Shown here: piece by piece, positions 1-4,823 of the stretch
How positions within the stretch are numbered: position 1 is the first letter of the stretch
How the letters are laid out: each line of letters begins with the position of its first letter
The notes under the pieces: generated by a model
Told to the model about the DNA's origin: nothing
What the model saw: only the letters and a program-made list of their open reading frames with translations
The model's database searches: none
NCBI GenBank assembly: GCA_905204225.1
Contig: CAJKZK010000114.1
Span: forward strand, 1-5,020
Source of the DNA: an uncultured Bacillota bacterium
Lineage (GTDB): Bacteria; Bacillota_I; Bacilli_A; RFN20; CAG-449
Direction: 5' to 3'
DNA length: 5,020 nucleotides
Made by a program: the position numbers and the translations under genes

Positions 1-20
1 GACGTGTGCTCTTCCGATCT
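1..20. other. Illumina TruSeq adapter remnant (contamination)
   Basis: These 20 bases match the 3' end of the Illumina TruSeq read-2 adapter, which ends in GCTCTTCCGATCT. They are far richer in G and C than the next 38 bases, which are almost all A and T. This is a library artefact left at the contig end and not genomic sequence, so any promoter of the first gene that lay here is missing from the assembly. Confidence 0.95.
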
Positions 21-45
21 TAATTAAAATATATAAATCAAATTT

Positions 46-52
46 AAGGAGG
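46..52 (+). promoter_or_regulatory. ribosome binding site of fucO
   Basis: AAGGAGG lies 6 bases before the ATG at 59, which is close to ideal and fixes the start. A TATAAA at 32-37 could be a -10 box, but its -35 would fall inside the adapter remnant, so a promoter cannot be assigned. Confidence 0.85.
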
Positions 53-58
53 ATTTTT

Positions 59-1204
59 ATGCCAAGATTTGTATTAAATGAAACATCTTATCATGGAGCA
101 GGTGCAATTAATAATATTGTTCCAGAAGTTACAAGAAGAGGTTTTAAAAAAGCGTTTGTTTGTTCTGATCCAGATTTATTAAAATTTGGTGTAACTCAAA
201 AAGTTACTAAATTATTAGATGAAGCTAAATTTGAATATGAAATTTATTCAGATATAAAACCAAATCCTACAATTGAAAATGTTAAACATGGTGTGGAAGC
301 TTTTAAAAATTCTAAAGCTGATTATATTATTGCTATTGGTGGTGGTTCATCAATGGATACTGCTAAAGCAATTGGTATTATTATTGAAAACCCAGAATTT
401 AGTGATGTAAGATCTTTAGAAGGTGTTGCACCTACTAAAAAACCTTGTACACCAATTATTGCAGTTCCAACTACTGCAGGTACTGCTGCTGAAGTAACAA
501 TTAATTATGTTATTACTGATGTTGAAAAAAATAGAAAATTTGTTTGTGTTGATACTCATGATATTCCTGTTGTAGCAGTTGTTGATCCAGATATGATGTC
601 AAGTATGCCTAAAGGCTTAACTGCTGCTACTGGTATGGATGCTTTAACTCATGCTATTGAAGGATATATTACTAAAGGTGCTTGGGAAATGTCAGATATG
701 TTCCATTTAGAAGCAATTAGATTAATTTCTAAACATTTAAGAGGAGCTGTTAATAATACTCCTGAAGGAAGAGAAGGAATGGCTCTTGGACAATATATTG
801 CTGGTATGGGATTTAGTAATGTTGGTTTAGGTATTGTTCATTCAATGGCTCATCCTCTTGGAGCAGTTTATAATACTCCTCATGGTGTCGCTAATGCAAT
901 TATTTTACCAACAGTTATGGAATATAATGCTCCTGCAACTGGAGAAAAATATCGTGAAATTGCAAGAGCAATGGGTGTTAAAGGTGTTGATGATATGACA
1001 CAAGAAGAATATAGAAAAGCAGCTATTGATGCTGTTAAACAATTATCTAAAGATGTAGGTATTCCTGCTAATTTAAAAGAAATTGTTAAAAAAGAAGATA
1101 TCCCATTCTTAGCAGAATCAGCAATGGCTGATGCATGTAGACCAGGAAATCCAAAAGATCCAACTGTTGAAGATATTATTAAATTATACGAATCTTTAAT
1201 GTAA
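59..1204 (+). CDS. fucO: lactaldehyde reductase / 1,2-propanediol oxidoreductase (iron-containing alcohol dehydrogenase)
   Basis: This 381-residue protein resembles E. coli FucO along its whole length with almost no gaps. FucO reduces lactaldehyde to 1,2-propanediol with NADH during anaerobic fucose or rhamnose breakdown, in the cytoplasm. The dinucleotide-binding GGGSS is at 94-98. Asp37 matches the FucO Asp39 that favours NAD over NADP. All four iron ligands are present: Asp194, His198, His261 and His275 (E. coli 196, 200, 263, 277). The segments TTAGTAAEVTINYVITD (138-154) and GMGFSNVGLG (249-258) are nearly identical to FucO. The length is typical, so the gene is complete. A strong ribosome site precedes it and a terminator follows it, so it can be transcribed alone; no fucose or rhamnose gene is visible, although the contig starts just upstream. 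The family is promiscuous, so a broader propanediol or alcohol role is possible. Confidence 0.93.
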   Translation: MPRFVLNETSYHGAGAINNIVPEVTRRGFKKAFVCSDPDLLKFGVTQKVTKLLDEAKFEYEIYSDIKPNPTIENVKHGVEAFKNSKADYIIAIGGGSSMDTAKAIGIIIENPEFSDVRSLEGVAPTKKPCTPIIAVPTTAGTAAEVTINYVITDVEKNRKFVCVDTHDIPVVAVVDPDMMSSMPKGLTAATGMDALTHAIEGYITKGAWEMSDMFHLEAIRLISKHLRGAVNNTPEGREGMALGQYIAGMGFSNVGLGIVHSMAHPLGAVYNTPHGVANAIILPTVMEYNAPATGEKYREIARAMGVKGVDDMTQEEYRKAAIDAVKQLSKDVGIPANLKEIVKKEDIPFLAESAMADACRPGNPKDPTVEDIIKLYESLM

Positions 1205-1223
1205 TAAAATTAATTTGTAAAAT

Positions 1224-1254
1224 AAAAATGTTAGGTGTTGAGCCTAACATTTTT
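1224..1254. terminator. bidirectional intrinsic terminator between fucO and the coaX operon
   Basis: There is a perfect 12-bp stem, 1224-1235 with 1243-1254, and a 7-base loop. Its base is A5 on the left and T5 on the right, so either strand gives a hairpin with a U-run. It starts 20 bases after the fucO stop and lies 11 bases beyond the stop of the converging S-component gene, and so can serve both. Confidence 0.92.
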
Positions 1255-1264
1255 TGATAGTTTA

Positions 1265-1834
1265 TTATTTAATTTTTTCTTTTAATTTTGTTAAAGAAAT
1301 AATTGTTGGGGTTAATGCTGAATTAATTACAAATTCAATTAAGAAATTATAACCAATTACTGATAAAAATAAATATCCAACAGCATTTCCATCACTAGTC
1401 CAAGAATCAAGAAGTGGTCTTAATAATGTTAACATTGCAATGGCAAATAAACCTGTATTAATAATAGGAACACATAAAGATGCTAAAATTATTGATAAAG
1501 TAAAATTTTTATTTTTTAGATATTTAAAAATTAAGCCTGAAACTAAACCAGCAATTCCTGATTTTAATAAACATACAAAGACTGTTTGTACTGGATATAA
1601 TGGCATAAATGCTGCTAAAGTTGAAGGAGCAGCAATGACTATTGCTCCATGTATTAATCCAAGGAATAAACCAGCAAGTGGACCATATATTATTGCTCCT
1701 AGTGCAATAGGAACTAAAGCTAAAGTAATACTTACTGGACCTAAAGTAATATAATTTGATATTAATTGTAAAACAATTACAAGTGCCATAAAGATACTTG
1801 TACCTGTTAATTTTTTTATTTTATTGTTATTCAT
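1265..1834 (-). CDS. ECF transporter S component, probably for pantothenate (PanT-like)
   Basis: This is a 189-residue, very hydrophobic integral membrane protein with about six predicted membrane segments, near 12-31, 35-50, 52-69, 86-106, 113-136 and 153-178, and a basic tail. Size and topology fit the substrate-binding S components of energy-coupling factor vitamin transporters. The stretch TLALVPIALGAIIYGPLAG (37-55) is typical of the family. The Ala-rich face of helix 1 (GTSIFMALV, 11-19) is where S components contact EcfT. No ATPase or EcfT gene is present, so it would use a shared module encoded elsewhere. Its ATG lies 3 bases after the coaX stop, and its GGAGA ribosome site (1843-1847) sits in the last coaX codons, so the two genes are translationally close and co-transcribed. 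Pantothenate as substrate is inferred from this linkage; another vitamin cannot be excluded. Confidence 0.82.
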   Translation of the reverse strand: MNNNKIKKLTGTSIFMALVIVLQLISNYITLGPVSITLALVPIALGAIIYGPLAGLFLGLIHGAIVIAAPSTLAAFMPLYPVQTVFVCLLKSGIAGLVSGLIFKYLKNKNFTLSIILASLCVPIINTGLFAIAMLTLLRPLLDSWTSDGNAVGYLFLSVIGYNFLIEFVINSALTPTIISLTKLKEKIK

Positions 1835-1837
1835 TTT

Positions 1838-2605
1838 TTATTTCTCCATGTTCTTTTTATAAATTTGATATAAGCCTTCAAAAATTAAATTTTCATCATA
1901 AATATAATCTTTGATGTGGTCTTTAATTAAGATAGCATTGCCACCTGTTAAGATGTGTTTAGTTGGATAACCAAGTTCTTCTTCAATCATTTTGGTCATG
2001 CCATTAATCATACTAATTGTTCCATATATTGCTCCTGAATTTAATGCGTCAGGTGAATTTTTTCCTATAACATTTTTAGGTGCTTTATATGAAATATCCA
2101 TTAATTGAGCAGCATTTTTTGTTAATGCTTTACCAGCTGTTTTAATACCTGGAGAGATAATTCCACCAATGTAATTAGCGTTTTTATCAAGAACGAATAA
2201 CTTGTTAGCAGTTCCTAAATCACAAATGATACTTGGATATCCATATTTTTTTAATGTACCAACTGCATCTGCAACTAAGTCTGCTCCGAGTTCACTAGGA
2301 TTATCTATTCTAATTGATAGACCTGTTTTGATTCCTTGTGAGATTACTAGACATTTTTGATTAATAACATTTTCTACTGCTAAAGTTATAACATCAGTTA
2401 ATGATGGAATAACGCTTGAAAGAATAGCTCCTTCAAAATTAGAAGTATTTAAATGATGTCTAGAAAAAAAGTTTGTTATTAGGTTAGCGTACATGTCACT
2501 AGACCTATTTAGGTCACTATCTGTTCTACATGAACAAATTAGTGCCTCATTTTGGTAAACACCAATGCATAAATTGGTATTACCTAAATCTAATACTAAA
2601 ATCAT
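1838..2605 (-). CDS. coaX: type III pantothenate kinase
   Basis: CoaX phosphorylates pantothenate with ATP, the first step of coenzyme A synthesis, in the cytoplasm. It is an ASKHA-fold enzyme that escapes CoA feedback inhibition and usually needs a monovalent cation. The 255-residue length is normal. The N-terminal phosphate loop DLGNT is at 6-10, SSVIPS at 63-68, NPSELGAD at 102-109, DLGTA at 129-133, GGIISPG at 147-153 and TGGNA at 220-224. The three conserved aspartates are therefore Asp6, Asp109 and Asp129. The residue after Asp109 is Leu, where many CoaX proteins have Arg (GADR), and DLGTA is followed by Asn-Lys instead of the more usual Thr-Thr. I believe a Firmicute subgroup carries GADL, so this looks like subfamily variation and not damage. 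AGGAGG 4 bases upstream supports the start. It is the first gene of an operon with the S component. Confidence 0.92.
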   Translation of the reverse strand: MILVLDLGNTNLCIGVYQNEALICSCRTDSDLNRSSDMYANLITNFFSRHHLNTSNFEGAILSSVIPSLTDVITLAVENVINQKCLVISQGIKTGLSIRIDNPSELGADLVADAVGTLKKYGYPSIICDLGTANKLFVLDKNANYIGGIISPGIKTAGKALTKNAAQLMDISYKAPKNVIGKNSPDALNSGAIYGTISMINGMTKMIEEELGYPTKHILTGGNAILIKDHIKDYIYDENLIFEGLYQIYKKNMEK

Positions 2606-2609
2606 TTTT

Positions 2610-2615
2610 CCTCCT
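2610..2615 (-). promoter_or_regulatory. ribosome binding site of coaX
   Basis: Read on the minus strand this is AGGAGG, 4 bases before the ATG at 2605. The spacing is slightly short but the match to the anti-Shine-Dalgarno is full. Confidence 0.75.
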
Positions 2616-2642
2616 GCTGCAATCTATAAAAGTATCGCGCGT

Positions 2643-2665
2643 TAGTATTATGGCATTAAATACTA
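2643..2665. repeat. 7-bp inverted repeat in the coaX upstream region (operator or hairpin candidate)
   Basis: TAGTATT (2643-2649) and AATACTA (2659-2665) are perfect inverted arms around 9 bases. The spacer and one arm overlap the best extended -10 candidate for coaX. The repeat could bind a repressor as DNA or, if transcription starts further upstream, fold as a leader hairpin. A CGCGCG island at 2636-2641 adjoins it and is unusual in this AT-rich setting. Confidence 0.4.
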
Positions 2666-2675
2666 GGCAAATAAA
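2647..2675 (-). promoter_or_regulatory. candidate extended -10 promoter of coaX operon
   Basis: On the minus strand TGCCATAAT (2655-2647) is an extended -10 with 5 of 6 matches to TATAAT. A weak -35, TTTATT, lies at 2675-2670 with a 17-base spacer. Transcription would begin near 2640 and give a leader of about 35 bases. A rival is the perfect TATAAT at 2713-2708 on the same strand, which also has only a poor -35. Confidence 0.35.
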
Positions 2676-2701
2676 CAAAATTTTTATAAATTTGATAAAA
2701 T

Positions 2702-2718
2702 TAGGCAATTATAGCCTA
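2702..2718. other. short hairpin, TAGGC/GCCTA, in the intergenic region
   Basis: Arms 2702-2706 and 2714-2718 form a 5-bp stem with a 7-base loop. On the minus strand it is followed by ATTTT, giving a weak terminator-like look, and it lies 13 bases past the stop of the 13-codon ORF. It could be an attenuator or simply chance in AT-rich DNA; its loop also contains the TATAAT rival promoter. Confidence 0.25.
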
Positions 2719-2731
2719 TTTAATTAATATT

Positions 2732-2773
2732 TTAGAATAATATGTAATGTAAGTGAGAACTTACAAAATACAT
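2732..2773 (-). CDS. possible 13-residue leader peptide upstream of coaX
   Basis: The minus strand carries AAAGGAGGG (2787-2779), one of the best ribosome sites in the window. Six bases after its AAGGAGG core is an ATG opening 13 codons, MYFVSSHLHYILF, then TAA. The ORF points toward coaX and is followed by a weak hairpin at 2702-2718, as in an attenuation leader. The peptide has no run of one amino acid that would name a sensed metabolite. No good minus-strand promoter is visible upstream; the best -35 is TTGTCA at 2840-2835 with a poor -10. The same bases read as a CU-rich segment of a possible plus-strand small RNA, which is a competing explanation. Confidence 0.3.
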   Translation of the reverse strand: MYFVSSHLHYILF

Positions 2774-2823
2774 ATAATCCCTCCTTTGAATAAGAAACGA
2801 TTTATTTCGTTTCTTTAATTTTT
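2741..2823 (+). ncRNA. possible small RNA ending in an intrinsic terminator
   Basis: The plus strand folds into two hairpins separated by an open segment. The first has an outer 6-bp stem (2741-2746 with 2769-2774) and an inner 7-bp stem (2748-2754 with 2759-2765) closed by a GAGA tetraloop of the GNRA type. The open part contains CCCTCCTT (2779-2786), complementary to Shine-Dalgarno sequences. The second hairpin is terminator-like. Two hairpins around an anti-Shine-Dalgarno segment is a layout known from Firmicute regulatory RNAs. No clear promoter is visible; TAGAAT at 2733-2738 is the best -10, and TTGATA at 2692-2697 is the best -35 but is badly spaced from it. I recognise no known RNA family. 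Confidence 0.3.
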
Positions 2824-2826
2824 TTT
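2792..2826 (+). terminator. intrinsic terminator-like hairpin with no sense gene upstream
   Basis: A 9-bp perfect stem (2792-2800 with 2807-2815) with a 6-base loop is followed by TAA and then a run of eight T (2819-2826). It points in the plus direction and ends just before the desulfoferrodoxin promoter. The nearest plus-strand gene upstream is fucO, which already has its own terminator. It may end an unseen small RNA or antisense transcription from the coaX region. Confidence 0.6.
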
Positions 2827-2833
2827 GTTTTTG

Positions 2834-2862
2834 TTGACAAAATAATAATGATAAGGTAAATT
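2834..2862 (+). promoter_or_regulatory. sigma-A type promoter of desulfoferrodoxin gene
   Basis: A perfect -35 TTGACA (2834-2839) is followed after 17 bases by TAAATT (2857-2862), a 4 of 6 match to TATAAT. The start of transcription would be near 2869, inside the PerR-like palindrome. The -35 is part of the palindrome TTGTTGACAA, which also supplies a TTGTCA on the other strand. Confidence 0.6.
2840..2854. promoter_or_regulatory. weaker second PerR-like site in the promoter spacer
   Basis: AAATAATAATGATAA fits the B. subtilis PerR box TTATAATNATTATAA at 11 of 14 defined bases. Its centre is 27 bases before that of the better palindrome. In such AT-rich DNA this level of match can occur by chance. 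Confidence 0.25.
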
Positions 2863-2866
2863 AAAA

Positions 2867-2881
2867 TTAGAATTATTCTAA
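2867..2881. promoter_or_regulatory. PerR box candidate at the desulfoferrodoxin promoter
   Basis: TTAGAATTATTCTAA is a perfect 7-1-7 inverted repeat. It matches the B. subtilis PerR box TTATAATNATTATAA at 12 of 14 defined bases, and the two differences are symmetric. It covers the predicted transcription start and ends 5 bases before the ribosome site, where a bound repressor would block initiation. PerR is the peroxide-sensing Fur-family repressor known to control superoxide and peroxide defence genes in anaerobic Firmicutes. Confidence 0.6.
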
Positions 2882-2886
2882 AAAAT

Positions 2887-2893
2887 AAGGAGG
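2887..2893 (+). promoter_or_regulatory. ribosome binding site of desulfoferrodoxin gene
   Basis: AAGGAGG lies 7 bases before the ATG at 2901, which supports this start and strong translation. Confidence 0.85.
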
Positions 2894-2900
2894 AAAATTT

Positions 2901-3269
2901 ATGAAAATATATCGTTGTAAACATTGTGGAAATATAGTTACTTTATTAACTGATAAAGGTGGAAAATTATCATGCTGTAATGATGAAATGGAATTATTAA
3001 ACGCTAATACTGTTGATGCTAGTGTTGAAAAACATGTTCCAGTTATAGAAAAAAATGGAAATATTGTTAATGTTAAAATAGGAGAAGTTCCACATCCTAT
3101 GTTATTAGAACATCATATTGAATGGATTATTTTAGAAACTAATTTGAGAACAATGATTGCTCATTTAAAAGTTAATAGTGAACCTAAAGCTAGTTTTATT
3201 CTTTTAGATGGTGAAGAAATTGTCACATGTTATGAATATTGTAATCTTCATTCTTTATGGAAGAAATAA
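2901..3269 (+). CDS. dfx: desulfoferrodoxin (two-iron superoxide reductase)
   Basis: This 122-residue cytoplasmic protein reduces superoxide to hydrogen peroxide without releasing oxygen, a typical anaerobe defence fed by rubredoxin-type electron donors. The N-terminal desulforedoxin domain has a complete Fe(Cys)4 site: Cys6, Cys9, Cys25 and Cys26 (CKHCG at 6-10, CCNDEM at 25-30). The catalytic domain has EKHVPV at 43-48, with the Glu-Lys pair and ligand His45, then His65 (VPHPM), His71, Cys114 and His117 (YCNLH), giving the full His4-Cys site. The length is normal (about 125), so this is the two-centre class and not the shorter neelaredoxin. A strong promoter, ribosome site and following terminator make it a single-gene unit, and a PerR-like palindrome lies over the start site. 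Cys110 is an extra, non-ligand cysteine close to the active site. Confidence 0.95.
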   Translation: MKIYRCKHCGNIVTLLTDKGGKLSCCNDEMELLNANTVDASVEKHVPVIEKNGNIVNVKIGEVPHPMLLEHHIEWIILETNLRTMIAHLKVNSEPKASFILLDGEEIVTCYEYCNLHSLWKK

Positions 3270-3299
3270 TCATTTATAGATAAATTAATTTTTAAAAAT

Positions 3300-3338
3300 A
3301 AAAACATGATATAAAATAATATTGTATCGTGTTTTTTT
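3300..3338 (+). terminator. intrinsic terminator of dfx, abutting the next start codon
   Basis: A 15-bp stem, 3300-3314 with 3322-3336 (two G-U pairs, 7-base loop), carries a run of seven T at 3332-3338. It begins 30 bases after the dfx stop. The T-run touches the ATG of the polymerase gene. TGATATAAA (3307-3315) inside the left arm is an extended -10-like sequence without a visible -35. The hairpin could therefore also contain the promoter, or act as an operator, for the polymerase. Confidence 0.85.
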
Positions 3339-4823
3339 ATGAGCGTTTATATTTGTATTGATTTAAAATCATTTTATGCATCAGTTGAATGTGTTGAAAG
3401 AGGGCTTAATCCTCTTACAACTAATTTAGTTGTCGCAGATTCTTCGAGAACTGAAAAAACTATTTGTTTAGCAGTTTCTCCTAGTCTTAAAGAATTTGGT
3501 ATACCTAGTAGACCAAGATTATTTGAAGTAGTTCAAAAAGTTAAAGATATTAATTCTAAAAGAGCAAAAAGTAATGTTTTAAGTGGTGAATCATGTGATA
3601 TTAATATTTTAAAACAATTTCCTGAATTAAAATTAAATTATATTATTGCTACTCCTCAAATGGCTAAATATATTGATATAAGCTCAAAAATATATAATGT
3701 TTATTTAAAATATGTTTCTAGTGAAGATATTCATGTTTATTCTATTGATGAAGTTTTTATTGATATTACTAGATATTTAAAGTACTTAAATAAGACTCCT
3801 CATGAAATTGTAATGCTAATGATTAAAGATGTTTTAGCTACTACTGGAATAACCGCTACAGCGGGTATAGGAACTAATTTATATTTAGCTAAAGTTGCTA
3901 TGGATATAGTAGCTAAACATATTCCTCCTGATGAAGATGGAGTTAGAATCGCATATTTAGATGAAATGTCTTATCGAAAAAAATTATGGTCTCATAAACC
4001 TTTAAAAGATTTTTGGAGAATTGGTCATGGTTATGTAGAACGATTAGAAAAATTAGGATTATTTACTATGGGTGATATTGCTAGATGTTCACTTGGTAAT
4101 AATGATGATTATTATAATGAAGATTTGTTATATAAAGAATTTGGAATTAATGCCGAATTGTTAATTGACCATGCGTGGGGATATGAACCAACAACAATGA
4201 AAGATATAAAAGATTATAAGCCTCAATCTACTTCATTATCAAGTGGACAAGTTTTACAATGTGGATATGATTATAATAAAGGTAAAGTAGTTGTTAAAGA
4301 AATGATGGATAATTTATCTCTTGAATTAGTAGAAAAGAAATTATTAACTTGCAATGTTTCTTTATATTTAGGTTATGAATATAATAATGATTATCATGGT
4401 AAATATGAAATGGATTATTATGGTAGAAAAGTACCTAAACCTAGTCATGGTTCTATTAATTTAAATGATTTTACTTCTTCTACTAAAAAATTAGTAGAAA
4501 ATATTTCTTTTTTATATGATAAAATTGTTGATAAAAATTTATTAATCAGGAGGATTAATATTTCTTGTAATGGGTTAATTAAAGAAGAAAATTATAAAAA
4601 ATATAAAAAATATGAACAAATTGATTTATTTTGTAATTATGAAGATAAATTAAAAAAAGAAGAAATTGAAAAAGTTAAAGATATAAAAGAAAAAAAGGTT
4701 CAGAAAACTATTTTAAATATCAAAAAAAAATATGGTAAAAACGCTATATTAAAAGGTAATAATTTTGTTGAAGGTGCAACAGGAAAAGAAAGAAATAAGC
4801 AAATTGGAGGGCATAAAGCATGA
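3339..4823 (+). CDS. Y-family translesion DNA polymerase (UvrX/UmuC-like)
   Basis: This 494-residue protein would copy past damaged bases with low fidelity. The palm has IDLKSFYASVE (7-17) with catalytic Asp8 and the steric-gate aromatic pair Phe12-Tyr13, and YSIDEVF (134-140) with catalytic Asp137-Glu138. TATAGIGTNLYLAKVA (172-187) matches the family's template-site segment. A helix-hairpin-helix thumb spans about 221-250, and the little-finger domain about 290-410. QIDLF at 427-431 is a canonical beta-clamp binding motif, showing a route to the replisome. It is followed by a Lys/Glu-rich linker (435-465) and a conserved-looking tail ending IGGHKA, so the gene is complete. It is longer than DinB (about 350). 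No Shine-Dalgarno precedes the ATG, but no other in-frame start fits because Asp8 must follow a short strand. It overlaps the next gene by 4 bases. No LexA box was seen upstream. Which named Firmicute paralogue it equals is uncertain. Confidence 0.92.
   Translation: MSVYICIDLKSFYASVECVERGLNPLTTNLVVADSSRTEKTICLAVSPSLKEFGIPSRPRLFEVVQKVKDINSKRAKSNVLSGESCDINILKQFPELKLNYIIATPQMAKYIDISSKIYNVYLKYVSSEDIHVYSIDEVFIDITRYLKYLNKTPHEIVMLMIKDVLATTGITATAGIGTNLYLAKVAMDIVAKHIPPDEDGVRIAYLDEMSYRKKLWSHKPLKDFWRIGHGYVERLEKLGLFTMGDIARCSLGNNDDYYNEDLLYKEFGINAELLIDHAWGYEPTTMKDIKDYKPQSTSLSSGQVLQCGYDYNKGKVVVKEMMDNLSLELVEKKLLTCNVSLYLGYEYNNDYHGKYEMDYYGRKVPKPSHGSINLNDFTSSTKKLVENISFLYDKIVDKNLLIRRINISCNGLIKEENYKKYKKYEQIDLFCNYEDKLKKEEIEKVKDIKEKKVQKTILNIKKKYGKNAILKGNNFVEGATGKERNKQIGGHKA
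4806..4811 (+). promoter_or_regulatory. ribosome binding site of the YolD-like gene, inside the polymerase gene
   Basis: GGAGGG overlaps the codons for Gly490-Gly491 of the polymerase and lies 8 bases before the ATG at 4820. The downstream gene therefore has a good ribosome site although the polymerase itself lacks one. Confidence 0.75.

Noticed and set aside
1440..1754. 104-codon plus-strand open frame opposite the S-component gene
   Set aside because: It lies wholly antisense to a convincing membrane protein gene, has no ribosome site and shows no recognisable domain; it is a shadow frame.
2664..2709. TAGGCAA repeated at 2664-2670 and 2703-2709 as tandem operator
   Set aside because: Seven bases in only two copies within AT-rich DNA is too little to support a regulatory repeat.
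2530..2727. 65-codon plus-strand open frame overlapping the 5' end of coaX
   Set aside because: Half of it is antisense to the conserved CoaX N-terminus, and its start has no ribosome site; no family resemblance.
2606..2900. Known riboswitch or T-box leader in the divergent intergenic region
   Set aside because: I could not match either strand to a T-box or to the conserved cores of the fluoride, preQ1 or similar riboswitches.
3270..3338. LexA/SOS box before the polymerase
   Set aside because: I looked for GAAC-N4-GTTC and relaxed forms and found none; the gap holds only the terminator-like inverted repeat.
4548..4562. AGGAGG inside the polymerase gene as an internal start
   Set aside because: It encodes Arg404-Arg405 in frame, and no ATG, GTG or TTG lies at a useful distance; it is a coding coincidence.
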